Origin: an uncultured Pseudomonadales bacterium
Lineage (GTDB): Bacteria; Pseudomonadota; Gammaproteobacteria; Pseudomonadales; Pseudohongiellaceae
Assembly (NCBI GenBank): GCA_943842505.1
Contig: CALTDI010000009.1
Location: 43,796 to 107,795 of the forward strand
Direction of reading: 5' to 3'
Length of the DNA: 64,000 bases
Shown here: positions 9,380-20,053 of the stretch, one piece after another
Layout of the letters: every line of letters starts with the position of its first letter
How positions within the stretch are numbered: the stretch's first letter is position 1
Translations under genes and position numbers: made by a program
Notes under the pieces: generated by a model
Told to the model about the DNA's origin: nothing
Seen by the model: only the letters and a program-made list of their open reading frames with translations
Databases searched by the model: none

Positions 9380-10162
9380 ATGAAGCGAACTTCTGTGCTC
9401 GCTGTTGTGCTGACTTCTATGATGTTGACAGCCTGCGTGACTACAACGACGGGCGGCTTCATGGTCGATGCCTCCGAAGATCAAGCGGCGGCCGACTATG
9501 TGCAGCTAGCATTAGCTTATTTCGATAACAATGACATGTCAGGAGCGCGGCGACACGCTAACAATGCGCTGGATGTCGACGACAAGGTTTCGGACGCCTA
9601 TCAGGTATTGGCGCTGATAGCAGAACGAGAAGGCGATCGAGACTTGGCTGATTCCAATTTTCGTCGTGCGATCAGTCTGGATCGTGATAATTCCCGTGCA
9701 CGTAATAATTACGCAGCTATGTTGTTCTCGCAGGAACGCTATCGAGAATCCTACGAACAGCTGGAAATGGTAGCGAGCGATACAAGTTATGAGGGGCGGG
9801 CACTTGCCTTCGAAGGTCTAGGAAGAAGTGCCCTGCGAATGGGGCAGCTGGATGACGCGCGAAGCGCCTTCCAGCGAGCGCTGCAGCTAGATGGAAATCT
9901 ATTCATTGCAGCTCTCGAATTGTCACTGATTGAGTTTGGCCAGAGAGACTATACTAGCGCGCGGCGTCACTATCAGAGCTATCTGACAATAATTGAATTT
10001 CTGCAGCTGCCGCACACGCCACGAGCACTGCTCGCAGGTATTCAAATTGAGGGCTACTTTGGGAATGAAGAGTTCGTAGAAAATTTTACTTTAGTGCTCT
10101 CGACTCTCTATCCCAATTCGCCTGAATATCAGCAGTTGCTAAGGCTTAGTGATGCAAACTGA
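9380..10162 (+). CDS. pilF: Type IV pilus biogenesis lipoprotein PilF/PilW (TPR)
   Basis: About 260 aa from ATG 9380, giving a clean lipoprotein signal (MKRTSVLAVVLTSMMLTAC, cysteine lipidated); ATG 9341 would add 13 residues. At least four tetratricopeptide-like helix pairs follow. PilF/PilW is an outer-membrane pilotin that helps assemble the PilQ secretin. Its position between rlmN and rodZ is the conserved gammaproteobacterial one. No other pilus genes are in the window. Confidence 0.88.
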   Translation: MKRTSVLAVVLTSMMLTACVTTTTGGFMVDASEDQAAADYVQLALAYFDNNDMSGARRHANNALDVDDKVSDAYQVLALIAEREGDRDLADSNFRRAISLDRDNSRARNNYAAMLFSQERYRESYEQLEMVASDTSYEGRALAFEGLGRSALRMGQLDDARSAFQRALQLDGNLFIAALELSLIEFGQRDYTSARRHYQSYLTIIEFLQLPHTPRALLAGIQIEGYFGNEEFVENFTLVLSTLYPNSPEYQQLLRLSDAN

Positions 10163-11231
10163 GCAAGACGATCTTATGCACGAGACCGGTGCCTCCGAAG
10201 GCGAGAAGATTCCGACGGCAGGCGAAGTGCTGCTGCAGGAGCGGCAACGACTGGGCCTGAACGAGAAAGAAGTCGCTGATCAACTTCATATTACAATGCA
10301 TTACGTCAAGGCATTGGAATCCAATAGTTATGAGAAGTTGCCTGGTGCCGTTTTCGCTAAAGGCTATATCAAGAGTTATGCCTTATTGCTTGGCTTAGAC
10401 GCAGAGGATCTTCTAGCGCGCTACGATGAATTTAATACCCAGCAGCAGGCCAAGATCGAAGAAGCTAGCCGACAACTAAGGGCGCGCAGAAAAAAAGATA
10501 GAAACAAGCCTCTGGTCATCGTGTCATTGCTGGTTTTCGTCGGTGGCTTTCTGGGTCTGTGGTTAGTAAACAGCTATTTTGGTGATGATGCGGTTTCCGA
10601 AATGCCAACTACCGCGGAATCTACGAATAGTGCCGATGGGATTCGCCCCGCGCTCTCCCGGCAGGCTGAGCGGCAACTCACTACGCAGCCGCAACTAACA
10701 CTAGAGGTTGACGCAGAGGAGAGCCCTGCGCCCTCGCTACAACCGACAAGCAATTTGGCCTCGGTAGTCGATGCGGTAGATACAGCAGAAGAACAATCTA
10801 GTTTAGGTGGCATCGAATCTATGCCACTCGCAGATCTTGATATTGAGGCGCCGAGTAGCGAGCAAGATCTAAGCGCTGCAATACAGGCTCTCGTTGAAGA
10901 ACAGCCAGCAACGGAATCTGGCGAGCCGGCATTCGATTTGATTCTCGATGCAGATCAGCCTCGAGTCATATCGATTGAGGCGATTGGAGATGATGTGCTG
11001 CGCATAAGCTTCACCGGCGAGAGCTGGATCGAAGTGAACGATAGTGACTCTCAACAGATCTATCGTGATATCCGCGAGGCAGGGGATGTTCTGGAGATCA
11101 CGGGAAGTGCGCCCTTTAATATCCTGCTGGGTGATGCGCCTTTTGCGCAGATGAGCCTTAATGGCGATGAAATTGATCTGGCAGAAGATATTCGAATCGA
11201 CAACTCAGCTCGCCTCACTGTAGGCTTATAA
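10152..11231 (+). CDS. rodZ: Cytoskeleton protein RodZ
   Basis: About 359 aa. An N-terminal Xre-type helix-turn-helix (GEVLLQERQRLGLNEKEVAD, residues about 25-90) binds MreB. A basic stretch RARRKKDRNK and one transmembrane helix (PLVIVSLLVFVGGFLGLWLV) lie near residues 115-140. A long acidic periplasmic linker and a C-terminal DUF4115-like beta domain follow. RodZ links MreB to wall synthesis and rod shape. The start overlaps the end of pilF by 11 bp, suggesting translational coupling. Confidence 0.92.
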   Translation: MQTEQDDLMHETGASEGEKIPTAGEVLLQERQRLGLNEKEVADQLHITMHYVKALESNSYEKLPGAVFAKGYIKSYALLLGLDAEDLLARYDEFNTQQQAKIEEASRQLRARRKKDRNKPLVIVSLLVFVGGFLGLWLVNSYFGDDAVSEMPTTAESTNSADGIRPALSRQAERQLTTQPQLTLEVDAEESPAPSLQPTSNLASVVDAVDTAEEQSSLGGIESMPLADLDIEAPSSEQDLSAAIQALVEEQPATESGEPAFDLILDADQPRVISIEAIGDDVLRISFTGESWIEVNDSDSQQIYRDIREAGDVLEITGSAPFNILLGDAPFAQMSLNGDEIDLAEDIRIDNSARLTVGL

Positions 11232-11234
11232 CCC

Positions 11235-12347
11235 ATGAGTATTAACTCCTTGATAAAGCGCCGTAAGACACGGCAGATTATGGTCGGCAATGTCGCCGTA
11301 GGCGGTGATGCGCCTATATCCGTGCAAACCATGACTAATACTGAGACCTGCGATGTGGAGGCTACTCTAGAGCAGATAAGCCGTATGGTAACCGCGGGGG
11401 TAGATATCGTTCGTGTATCGGTTCCAAGCATGGACGCAGCGGAGGCCTTCAAAAAAATCCGCGCGAACGTGGAAGTGCCTCTGGTGGCTGATATCCATTT
11501 CGACTATCGCATCGCGCTGAAGGTATTAGACTATGGCGTTGACTGTCTGCGAATAAATCCCGGCAATATTGGTAGCGAGGAACGTATTCGTGCCGTCGTC
11601 GATAGTGCGAAGGACAAGGGTATACCGCTTCGAATCGGTGTGAATGCAGGCTCTCTGGGCAAGAATCTTCTGCGTAAGTACAAGGAGCCAAACGCCGAGG
11701 CGATGGTCGAGTCAGCGCTCACGCAAATCGATATTCTGGACAAGCTCGACTTTCAGGATTTCAAGATTAGTCTGAAAGCCTCCGAAATTTTTATGACCCT
11801 TGCGGCTTATCGCAGTCTTGCCACGCAGATAGAACAGCCGTTTCATCTCGGTATTACCGAGGCGGGAGGGCTTCGGTCCGGCACAGTAAAGTCTGCTATA
11901 GGATTGGGCGCGCTGCTGATGGACGGCATAGGTGACACGATCCGAATATCTCTAGCAGCGGATCCGGTAGAAGAAGTCAAAGTTGGCTTCGATATTCTAA
12001 AGAGTCTAGGCCTGCGGCATAAGGGTGTGAATCTAGTGGCTTGCCCCAGTTGTTCACGGCAGAATTTCGATGTTATCTCGGTAGTTAATGAGCTCGAGAC
12101 TCGATTGGAAGATATCATTACGCCAATTGATGTCGCCGTCATAGGCTGTATCGTTAACGGTCCAGGAGAGGCGAAAGTAGCCGAAATAGGCCTGACCGGT
12201 GCCAGTCCAAATAATCTCGTCTACAAAGAAGGCGTACCCGATCACAAGGTGAATAATGAAAACCTTGTGGATGAATTAGAGGCAATGGTGCGTAAGCGCG
12301 TTGCCGAGAAGCAGCAAATGGAAGAGAACCTAATCGCCTCCAGCTAG
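11235..12347 (+). CDS. ispG: 4-hydroxy-3-methylbut-2-enyl diphosphate synthase (flavodoxin-dependent)
   Basis: 370 aa. The start ([17 protein letters not shown]) and [10 protein letters not shown] are typical. [4Fe-4S] ligands are in ACPSCSR and [10 protein letters not shown]. IspG catalyses the penultimate step of the MEP isoprenoid pathway, reducing methylerythritol cyclodiphosphate. Being an Fe-S enzyme, it depends on the isc operon upstream. It begins 3 bp after rodZ. Confidence 0.97.
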   Translation: MSINSLIKRRKTRQIMVGNVAVGGDAPISVQTMTNTETCDVEATLEQISRMVTAGVDIVRVSVPSMDAAEAFKKIRANVEVPLVADIHFDYRIALKVLDYGVDCLRINPGNIGSEERIRAVVDSAKDKGIPLRIGVNAGSLGKNLLRKYKEPNAEAMVESALTQIDILDKLDFQDFKISLKASEIFMTLAAYRSLATQIEQPFHLGITEAGGLRSGTVKSAIGLGALLMDGIGDTIRISLAADPVEEVKVGFDILKSLGLRHKGVNLVACPSCSRQNFDVISVVNELETRLEDIITPIDVAVIGCIVNGPGEAKVAEIGLTGASPNNLVYKEGVPDHKVNNENLVDELEAMVRKRVAEKQQMEENLIASS

Positions 12348-12364
12348 CGATCAGTTACAGACCT

Positions 12365-13652
12365 ATGGCGAAACTACAAGCAATTCGAGGTATGAATGAC
12401 ATACTTCCCGATCAAACTCCCAATTGGCAGTATGTTGAGAAGTGCTTTTCAACAGGTAGTCCATCGCTTTGGGTATCGTGAAATCCGCTTCCCGATTCTT
12501 GAGCAGACGCAGCTCTTCAAGCGCTCCATCGGCGAGGTCACTGACATCGTCGAGAAGGAGATGTATAGCTTCGACGATCGCAATGGCGACAATCTGAGTC
12601 TGCGGCCCGAGGGCACTGCCGGCTGTGTACGCGCCGCCGATCAACATGGATTGCTCTTCAATCAGCAGCAGCGACTCTGGTATCAGGGCCCAATGTTTCG
12701 CCATGAGCGACCGCAGAAGGGGCGCTATCGACAGTTCCAACAATTTGGCGTCGAGGCTTTCGGCATGGTTGGACCGGATATCGATGCCGAAGTTATTCAG
12801 CTTTCGGCGATGCTCTGGCAGGACCTTCAGTTAGAGGAATATCTAACCTTAGAGATAAACAACATAGGTGCCGCGGAAGATAGAAAACGCTATGCTGCCG
12901 CCTTGACTGCCTTTTTAGTGTTCCATGCCAGTGAGCTGGATGACGACGCCCGTAATCGAATGCACAGCAATCCTATGCGAGTGCTAGATAGTAAGAACCC
13001 GGCCGTTCAAGAGGCCTTGGAAGGCGCGCCGGCTCTTGTGGATTATGTCAGTGATGAGAGCAGTGAACATTACACCGAACTAAAGAATCTACTTACCCAG
13101 GTGGGTATTGAGTTTGTGGAGAATCCACGACTGGTTAGAGGCCTGGACTATTACAATAACTGTGTATTCGAGTGGACTACCGATTCTCTGGGCGCTCAGG
13201 GTACGGTTTGTGGCGGTGGCCGTTACGACGGCCTCGTGGAGCAGCTGGGTGGCAAGCCAACAGTTGCTGCCGGGTTTGCCATGGGCGTCGAACGCCTGGT
13301 GCTCATGCTGGATTCTCTGGATAAGATTCCTGAATCCACAGCGAAAGTCATCGATGTCTATATGGTAGTGGTGGGTGGCCAACTCAGTGGCCAGGCACAG
13401 CTGCTTGCCAAGCAATTGCGCGCACAATTTCCAGAGATTGGGCTCATCGCTCACTGCGGCGGTGGCAAATACAATAATCAGATGAAACGCGCGTTTAACA
13501 GCGGAGCGCGGGTAGCCATAGTGCTGGAAACAGAGGCCAATGAGCCCCTGACAGCGGTCAAAATACGGCAATTAGACGATTCTGGTGATTCACACAGCGT
13601 AGAACTGGCCCAATGCGGCGCCAAACTGGCCGAAATTCTCAGTATTTCATAG
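12365..13652 (+). CDS. hisS: Histidyl-tRNA synthetase, with a +1 frameshift near codon 26
   Basis: The true N-terminus is at ATG 12365 (MAKLQAIRGMNDILPDQTP), in frame 2. After GTT GAG at 12434-12439 the frame must skip one base (A12440) to continue as SAFQQVVHRFGYREIRFP in frame 0. With that correction the protein aligns to HisS without a gap. Class II motifs are visible: RPEGTAG (motif 2 region), LVRGLDYYNN and AAGFAMGVERL (motif 3); the C-terminal anticodon-binding domain follows. HisS is essential, so an assembly indel is likelier than a real lesion. It lies in the canonical ispG-hisS-yfgM-bamB order. Confidence 0.93.
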
Positions 13653-13794
13653 TGATAGCAGCATTGATTCGTGTCAGCCGAGCCTTAAACAGGTAGAATT
13701 AGCGGTTGGTCAGGGATAGTTTGCCGATTGCGAAGGTCTGATAATCCGGATAGGCCCAAACTGTCAGAAAAATTCAAAGTATAAGGAGTGAGTC

Positions 13795-14473
13795 GTGGCG
13801 ATTAACGCGGCAGAAGAAGAAACAATAGAAGCGCTTAAGAAGTGGTGGGAAGAAAACGGCAGGCAGTTGATACTAATCACGGTTGTCGGCCTCGCTGCCT
13901 TCACCTCTTGGCTCGTTTGGACTAATTCTCGTAACGCTGAGCTGGATAGTGCCTCGGATATGTACGAGGAAATACTCAGCTTGGCGATCAATGAGGCCGG
14001 GCAGCCGGGCACACTCCTGCTGCCAACTGGATTCCGCGCGAATAATCGATCTGGGTGAGCAACTTCGAGCTGAGCATGGTGCATCGACCTATGCCAAATT
14101 GGGTTCGCTGTTCGCTGCGCAGCAGTCAGTATTGAATGATGATCTGGATGCGGCGGAAGCTTCCCTGCAATGGATTCTCGACAACGAGCAGGGCGGGCTT
14201 TTAAGTGACGCCAATGAAGGACTGATCTTGACTGCCAGTCTGCGTCTCGGTCGCGTCATACTTGCCAAGGGTGATGCGGAGCGTGCCCTTGCTCTTGTTA
14301 ACAATCTAGACCCTAAGACTTTTGAGGCCGGCTTCTCTGAACTGCGCGGTGATATCTACATGGCGATGGGCCGAGAAGTGGATGCCCATGATGCCTATAT
14401 TGCGGCTCAGGAAGCAGGATCGAACAGCGATGGTCTGCGCATGAAGCTAGACGATCTTGCAGTCGAAAGCTAA
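13795..14473 (+). CDS. yfgM: YfgM-like ancillary SecYEG translocon/TPR protein, frameshifted
   Basis: A GTG start at 13795 gives an acidic N-terminus, one transmembrane helix (QLILITVVGLAAFTSWLVW, residues about 23-41) and the start of the periplasmic domain. Frame 1 then stops at 14056, while the rest of the family domain (IIDLGEQLRAEHGASTYAK onward) continues in frame 2 to 14473. One inserted base between about 14000 and 14045 explains it. YfgM sits at the Sec translocon with PpiD and BamB-linked partners and helps hand proteins to periplasmic chaperones. GGAGTGA precedes the start. Confidence 0.85.
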
Positions 14474-14505
14474 GCCACAGCAACCCGAATCGAAACGAAA
14501 GCCAG

Positions 14506-15734
14506 ATGAACCCCATGATGAAGCCAGCTAGCTATGGATCAATACAAAGTTGCGCGATATCCGGGGCTAGGCTGCTAGGGCTTCTCACTTTTGCGTCGAT
14601 ACTAACAGCCTGTTCTGGATTTAGTGCCGCGAGTCTCAACCCGCTCAATTGGTTTGGTGACGATGAAACTAATCCGCCTACGCCTCTTGTCACCATCGCC
14701 AGCGAAGTCGTTTTGCGCCGAGAGTGGGACGTGAACATCGGCAACGGGCAGGGCGCGAACTACACAGAAATTACGCCCGTGTACAATGGTGGTGTTATCT
14801 ATGCGGCCAGCGAAAATGGCAATGTCGCAGCAATCGATAGCACGTCGGGTAACACGATTTGGAGAACCCGTATTGATGGCGTTGTCACCGGCGGTGTAGG
14901 AGCTGGCAACGGCATGGTAATGCTAGCCACAGAAAGTGCCGAGTCGTAGTTCTAAATCAAGATGACGGAACCCTGAAATGGCGTCATGGGGTGTCAAGCG
15001 AAGTACTCTCTGCTCCCCAAACTAACGGCGATATCGTTGTCGCGCAGACGGTAGATGACAAATTAGTGGCGCTGGACGCCGGGGACGGTGAGCAGCGCTG
15101 GATCTATGAGACTACGCAGCCTGCGCTGACATTGCGTGGCAGCAGCAAGCCGGCAATTACTAGCGATTCGGTCATTGCCGGGTTTAGCAACGGCACGCTG
15201 GTTGCCGTAACGGCAGACGATGGTGTCTATATTTGGGAAGAGCGCGTAGCCGTGCCCGAGGGAGACTATGATATCGATCGTGTTATCGATGTAGATGGTG
15301 ATCTACTTCTGGACGGTGGCCGCATTCTGGCTTCGAGCTATCAAGGCAACTTAATGGCCTTCGAGGTGACGACAGGTCGCATAGTCTGGGGCATGGAAGC
15401 TTCGAGCTATCATGGCATGGCTCAGGGCTTTGGCAATATTTATTACTGCGACGACAAGAGTCAGGTCTTCGCGATTCGAGACAATAGCGAAGATATCGTT
15501 TGGGACAATTCTGATCTTCTCAATCGACGAATTACAGCGCCGACTGCGATAGGCAACTACATCGCGGTGGCTGATTATGAAGGTTATGTACACCTACTGT
15601 CGCAGATTGATGGGCGTATCGTAGGTCGAATTCAGGCAGACAACGATGGGGTCAGGGCGAATCTTATTGCCAACAACGGTCGCCTGTTCGTATTTGGAAA
15701 TAGCGGCAGACTGACCGCGTATCAACTTCAATAG
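14506..15734 (+). CDS. bamB: Outer-membrane assembly lipoprotein BamB, with a -1 frameshift
   Basis: Signal peptide with lipobox LTAC near residue 36, then PQQ-type beta-propeller repeats (AAIDSTSGNTIWR, VALDAGDGEQRWIYE, FEVTTGRIVW). Frame 1 hits TAG at 14947, but adding one G near 14938 gives ESGRVVVLNQDDGTLKW and joins the second half in frame 0. BamB is the eight-bladed propeller partner of BamA in the BAM complex. Two ATGs at 14506 and 14515 are both possible starts. Confidence 0.92.
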
Positions 15735-15775
15735 CGCCCGCAACAACTGATCGTTAACTTACCCAGGTTTATACC

Positions 15776-17233
15776 ATGAGACCAGTCATAGCCCTTGTTG
15801 GTCGTCCCAACGTCGGCAAATCTACTCTCTTCAATCGTCTCACGCGTACGCGAGAGGCGCTGGTTGCCAATATTCCTGGTTTGACCCGTGATAGAAAATA
15901 TGGCGATGGCAAGATCGATGAGCACTCATTCATCGTCATCGATACCGGTGGTATCAGCGGCGATGAAGAGGGTATCGATGTTGAGATGGCATCACAGTCT
16001 CTGCAGGCTATTGAAGAGGCAAACATCTGTCTGTTCCTCGTAGACGCGAAAGATGGCCTGCTTCCCGATGATAATCGAATCCTCGACCATCTGCGCAAGC
16101 GCAGCAAGAACAGCTATCTGGTCGTAAACAAAATTGACGGACGCGACCCTGATGCTGCGCTGGTAGATTTTTACAGCCTAGGCATGTCAGAAATATTTCC
16201 CATAACGGCTACTCAAGGTCGTGGTGTGAAGAGCATGCTGCTGGCTGTCTTGGCCGATTTCGAGCGACAGATCGCGGCAGCCGAGCCGGGTGATGAGGCA
16301 TTGGCTGAAGATGATGCAGAGACCGGTATAAAGATTGCGATAGCAGGCAGGCCAAATGTCGGTAAGTCGACTCTGGTAAACCGCATGCTGGGTGAAGACC
16401 GTGTTGTCGTCTATGATCAGCCGGGTACAACCAGAGATAGTGTCTACGTGCCCTTCGAGAGACGCGGCCGGCGCTATACACTAATCGATACGGCAGGAAT
16501 AAAGAAGAGGGGTCAGACCAGGGAAACCGTAGACAAGTTCTCCGTGGTAAAATCGCTGCAAGCCATTCAAGATGCCCATGTGGTGGTGTTGATCGTTGAT
16601 GCCCGCACTGGAATCGTGGAGCAGGACTTGCACCTGCTTGGCTATGTCGTAGAAACAGGCCGTGCACTGGTCATCGCTATCAACAAATGGGATGGCATGC
16701 ACGACGAAGACAAGGCTCAGATTAAGGACGATATTGAAAGGCGTTTGGTATTTGTCGATTTTGCCAATATTCATTTTATCTCAGCGCTACATGGAACCGG
16801 TGTAGGCGAACTGTATAAGTCGATTCACACGGCTTATGAATCGGCAACCAAGAAGCTGTCTACCAATAGGCTTACCGAGCTATTACAAGATGCAGTAACC
16901 GATCACGCGCCACCTATGGTTAATGGTCGACGCATTAAGTTGCGCTATGCCCATGCCGGTGGTCACAACCCTCCAATTATCGTTATCCATGGTAAACAGA
17001 CTGATAAGTTGCCGTCGAACTACACGCGATATCTTGAAAAAACCTTTCGCAAGGTGTTGAAGCTGGAAGGTACTCCGGTAAGGATCGAGTTGCGTACAGG
17101 TGATAACCCTTTTACCAAGGGAGAAGAAGGTTTTACTCAGCAGCAAGTCGCGCAGAAGCGTCGCATCAAAAAGAATCGAGGGTTGGGTAAGTCGCTAAGC
17201 AAGAATCCTACAAGAACTCTGAGTAGGAAATAA
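15776..17233 (+). CDS. der: Ribosome-assembly GTPase Der (EngA)
   Basis: 485 aa. Two tandem G domains each show GRPNVGKST (residues about 8 and 190) with DTGGI/DTAGI switch II and NKIDG/NKWDG base-recognition motifs. A C-terminal KH-like domain and a basic tail follow. Der acts in late assembly of the 50S subunit. It closes the conserved string that begins at ndk. Confidence 0.98.
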   Translation: MRPVIALVGRPNVGKSTLFNRLTRTREALVANIPGLTRDRKYGDGKIDEHSFIVIDTGGISGDEEGIDVEMASQSLQAIEEANICLFLVDAKDGLLPDDNRILDHLRKRSKNSYLVVNKIDGRDPDAALVDFYSLGMSEIFPITATQGRGVKSMLLAVLADFERQIAAAEPGDEALAEDDAETGIKIAIAGRPNVGKSTLVNRMLGEDRVVVYDQPGTTRDSVYVPFERRGRRYTLIDTAGIKKRGQTRETVDKFSVVKSLQAIQDAHVVVLIVDARTGIVEQDLHLLGYVVETGRALVIAINKWDGMHDEDKAQIKDDIERRLVFVDFANIHFISALHGTGVGELYKSIHTAYESATKKLSTNRLTELLQDAVTDHAPPMVNGRRIKLRYAHAGGHNPPIIVIHGKQTDKLPSNYTRYLEKTFRKVLKLEGTPVRIELRTGDNPFTKGEEGFTQQQVAQKRRIKKNRGLGKSLSKNPTRTLSRK

Positions 17234-17292
17234 TTTTAGGCTATCAATTCAGGTTCTAGAACAGCACAAGAATCAGTCCGGTAAGAAATACA

Positions 17293-18276
17293 ATGACCGT
17301 TCATCTCGAAGACATTAAACAGGCCGCAAGACGTCTGCAGGGCGTGGCCATCAAGACTCCTCTCCTTACCTCTGCGCCTCTCAACGAGAGACTGAATGCG
17401 AAGGTATTTATCAAGCCCGAATGTCTGCAGCATATCGGCGCGTTCAAATTTCGTGGCGCCTACAACAGGCTGTGCCAGCTAAGTGTGGAGCAAAGAGCGA
17501 AGGGTGCCGTCGCGTTCTCATCGGGCAATCATGCGCAAGGTATAGCGTATGCAGCTAAATTATTAGGTATGAGCGCAACTATCGTCATGCCCTCAGATGC
17601 ACCGGCGGTCAAGAAAGAAGGGACCGAACGCTTAGGCGCAACTATTCGCCTCTATGACCGTGCAACCGAATCCCGTGAAGACATCGCGGCAGACATTGCG
17701 GCTGCTGTCGGCGCGGTTTTGGTTCCTGCATTTGATGATGTGGATGTGATTGCCGGGCAGGGCAGCTGCGGCTTGGAGATAATGCAGCAATTGTCGGGGC
17801 TGGGCTGTGTGCCGGATGCGGTGTTGAGTCCCTGCGGTGGCGGTGGCCTGTTAGCCGGTCTCTCTACCGCAATCAAAGAGTCGAATGATGCGGTGAAAGT
17901 CTATGGTGTAGAGCCAGAAAACTATGACGATCACAGCCTTTCGAAGGCAGCGGGCAGGCGTATCAAGATCGACCCACAGCAGGGAACTAGCTGTGATGCC
18001 TTAATGGCAGCTCAGCCAGGGGAAATAACCTGGGGGATCAACAGTAAGACGGTAGATGATTTCCTCGTGGTAAATGAGGAGGAGATCGCCCATGCAGTGA
18101 GCTTCGCTTTTCGCTACCTAAAGCTGGTGGTCGAGCCCGGCGGCGCCGTTGCTCTTGCGGCGCTTCTACATAATAAGCTGGATATTAGCGGTGGCACTGC
18201 CGCGATAGTGCTCTCTGGTGGTAATATCGATAGCGAGTCTTTTGCGACTTGCTTGCGGCAACACCCGGCACCCTAG
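17293..18276 (+). CDS. PLP-dependent threonine/serine dehydratase-like enzyme
   Basis: 327 aa, fold-type II. The PLP lysine is in GAFKFRGAYN near residue 53, SSGNHAQGIAYAA holds the substrate, and the phosphate loop is CGGGGLLAGLS near 182. No C-terminal ACT regulatory domain is present, so it resembles catabolic TdcB or the serine racemase/threo-hydroxyaspartate ammonia-lyase group rather than biosynthetic IlvA. Exact substrate cannot be told from sequence. It lies 59 bp after der on the same strand. Confidence 0.82.
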   Translation: MTVHLEDIKQAARRLQGVAIKTPLLTSAPLNERLNAKVFIKPECLQHIGAFKFRGAYNRLCQLSVEQRAKGAVAFSSGNHAQGIAYAAKLLGMSATIVMPSDAPAVKKEGTERLGATIRLYDRATESREDIAADIAAAVGAVLVPAFDDVDVIAGQGSCGLEIMQQLSGLGCVPDAVLSPCGGGGLLAGLSTAIKESNDAVKVYGVEPENYDDHSLSKAAGRRIKIDPQQGTSCDALMAAQPGEITWGINSKTVDDFLVVNEEEIAHAVSFAFRYLKLVVEPGGAVALAALLHNKLDISGGTAAIVLSGGNIDSESFATCLRQHPAP

Positions 18277-18372
18277 ACTTAATTTTGTTCGTACAGGCCC
18301 TTAAGCACAGTCTCTAGAACAGTCCCATCAATAATCGCAACAATGCACCACGAAAAACCGAGAGGAAGAATC

Positions 18373-19845
18373 ATGAAAATCTCTTTAGCGAACGCCGATA
18401 GAATGACGAAGTGGATGGCGGCGGTAGTATTCAACATAGCGGCTCTCTCAGTTTCTGCAGCGAGCGCTCAGGTGGCAGATGACTGCGTAGATTCGCTGCA
18501 GTGTGAATCTTCCTGGTTAGGGCTGTCAGATACCGAGCGCGACACCGTGTTCGCATTCGCCGAAGATTACAAGGCATTCATTCACCTGGCGCGCACAGAG
18601 CTTAGTTTTGTTAGTGAGGCTATCGCCTTCGCCGAGGCTAACGGTTTCGAGGAGCTTAGCGCTACGACCGATATCGTGCCGGGCAAGAAAATCTATGAGG
18701 TGAATCGAGACCGCACGATTAGTCTCCTGGTAATTGGTGAAGATGCAATACAGGATGGTTTTCATATCATCGGCTCGCACATCGATTCGCCCCGTTTGGA
18801 TTTGAAAGGCAGACCCCTGTATGAAGGCAGTGAGTTTGCTCTCTTTCAGACTAACTACCACGGTGGCATCAAATACCATCAGTGGACTAATCTACCGCTG
18901 GCACTGTTAGGTCGTATCGATAAGAAAGACGGCACTAGCGTTCAGGTTTCCGTAGGGCTGGATCCTAGCGATCCTATCTTTATGATTCCCGAGCTGTCAC
19001 CACACGTCGATCGCAGCAGAAACTCGAAGACCCTGGGTGATTTCATCACCCCAGAGGATCTCGATCCGATCATCGGCCATATTCCCGATGACGAGGATGG
19101 CGATGTAGTAGATCAGGTGCTGGCTTATCTGGCGGCGGAATATGGCGTGACTCGAGCAGACTTGGTGTCGGCGGAGTTGGCTTTGGTTCCCGCAGGCGCC
19201 CCCCGTGATATGGGCTTCGATAGAGGCCTCATCGCCGCCTACGGTCAGGACGATAGACTCGCATCCTATGCTGCCCTGCGCGCCGTTGCCGAAGTCGAAA
19301 ACCCACAGAAGACTACAATGGCTTTTCTGGTGGACAACGAAGAGGTGGGTAATAGAAACAACACGGGAGCGCACTCGGATTATTTTGCCGACCTGTTATC
19401 TCGTCTGCTCTATGCACAGTTAGAGGGCGACTATCGCGAACCGCTATTTCGTAGCGCGCTGCGTCAGACAAAATTCATCTCCATTGATGTAAACCCGGGT
19501 ATCAATCCGATGAACCCCGGGGTGTGGGAATCGGGCAACGCGCCCAAGCTAGGCTATGGTGTGAACCTCAAGCTCTACGGTCAGGGCAATACGGCGAATA
19601 GCGAATTCATCGCCTGGACACGGCAGCTGCTCGATAGCAACGAGGTACCGTGGCAGACAGTGACCTACAAAGTCGGTGTCGGTGGCGGTGGTACTATCGG
19701 TGGCGAGTTCTCAGCACAAAATATCGAAGTCATAGATTTCGGTGTGCCCTTGTTGTCGATTCATACGCCCTATGCGGTTAGCTCCAAGGTCGATGTTTAC
19801 AGTCTCTATCAGGCCGCTCTCGCGTTCTATTCCTATTCCGATTAG
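18373..19845 (+). CDS. Exported M18-family aminopeptidase
   Basis: 490 aa from ATG 18373, preceded by GAGAGGAAG; ATG 18343 would add ten residues. A Sec signal ends near SAASAQ (residue about 33). M18 metal-site blocks are clear: GSHIDSPRLDLKG, FLVDNEEVGNRNNTGAHS and the final LLSIHTPYAVSSKVD. M18 enzymes remove N-terminal acidic or other residues with two zinc ions and are usually cytosolic dodecamers, so an export signal is unusual. Likely role is peptide scavenging outside the inner membrane (inference). Confidence 0.85.
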   Translation: MKISLANADRMTKWMAAVVFNIAALSVSAASAQVADDCVDSLQCESSWLGLSDTERDTVFAFAEDYKAFIHLARTELSFVSEAIAFAEANGFEELSATTDIVPGKKIYEVNRDRTISLLVIGEDAIQDGFHIIGSHIDSPRLDLKGRPLYEGSEFALFQTNYHGGIKYHQWTNLPLALLGRIDKKDGTSVQVSVGLDPSDPIFMIPELSPHVDRSRNSKTLGDFITPEDLDPIIGHIPDDEDGDVVDQVLAYLAAEYGVTRADLVSAELALVPAGAPRDMGFDRGLIAAYGQDDRLASYAALRAVAEVENPQKTTMAFLVDNEEVGNRNNTGAHSDYFADLLSRLLYAQLEGDYREPLFRSALRQTKFISIDVNPGINPMNPGVWESGNAPKLGYGVNLKLYGQGNTANSEFIAWTRQLLDSNEVPWQTVTYKVGVGGGGTIGGEFSAQNIEVIDFGVPLLSIHTPYAVSSKVDVYSLYQAALAFYSYSD

Positions 19846-20053
19846 TAGGGTAGGCAGCCGCGTTGCCGGCACAGACAGGCAGCTGAACCGAGCCGGTTTG
19901 GCTGCTTTCTGTTTAATCGGGCGCAAGTGCTTGAACACAGATCGGGCCTCCTAACAGCGTTGCCGTTGCTCCTTAACCTGCCTGTCTCACGTAGACCTCT
20001 AGCGCAAATCAGATTATTCTCTTTGTTCTCATAACATACTCGAAGTGCTTATT

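Noticed and set aside
12396..12450. Alternative HisS start at 12396
   Set aside because: The peptide MTYFPIKLPIG has no match to HisS; the family N-terminus is at 12365 in another frame.
14991..15734. Independent second PQQ-repeat protein after bamB
   Set aside because: It is the C-terminal part of BamB; adding one base near 14938 joins the frames with no gap.
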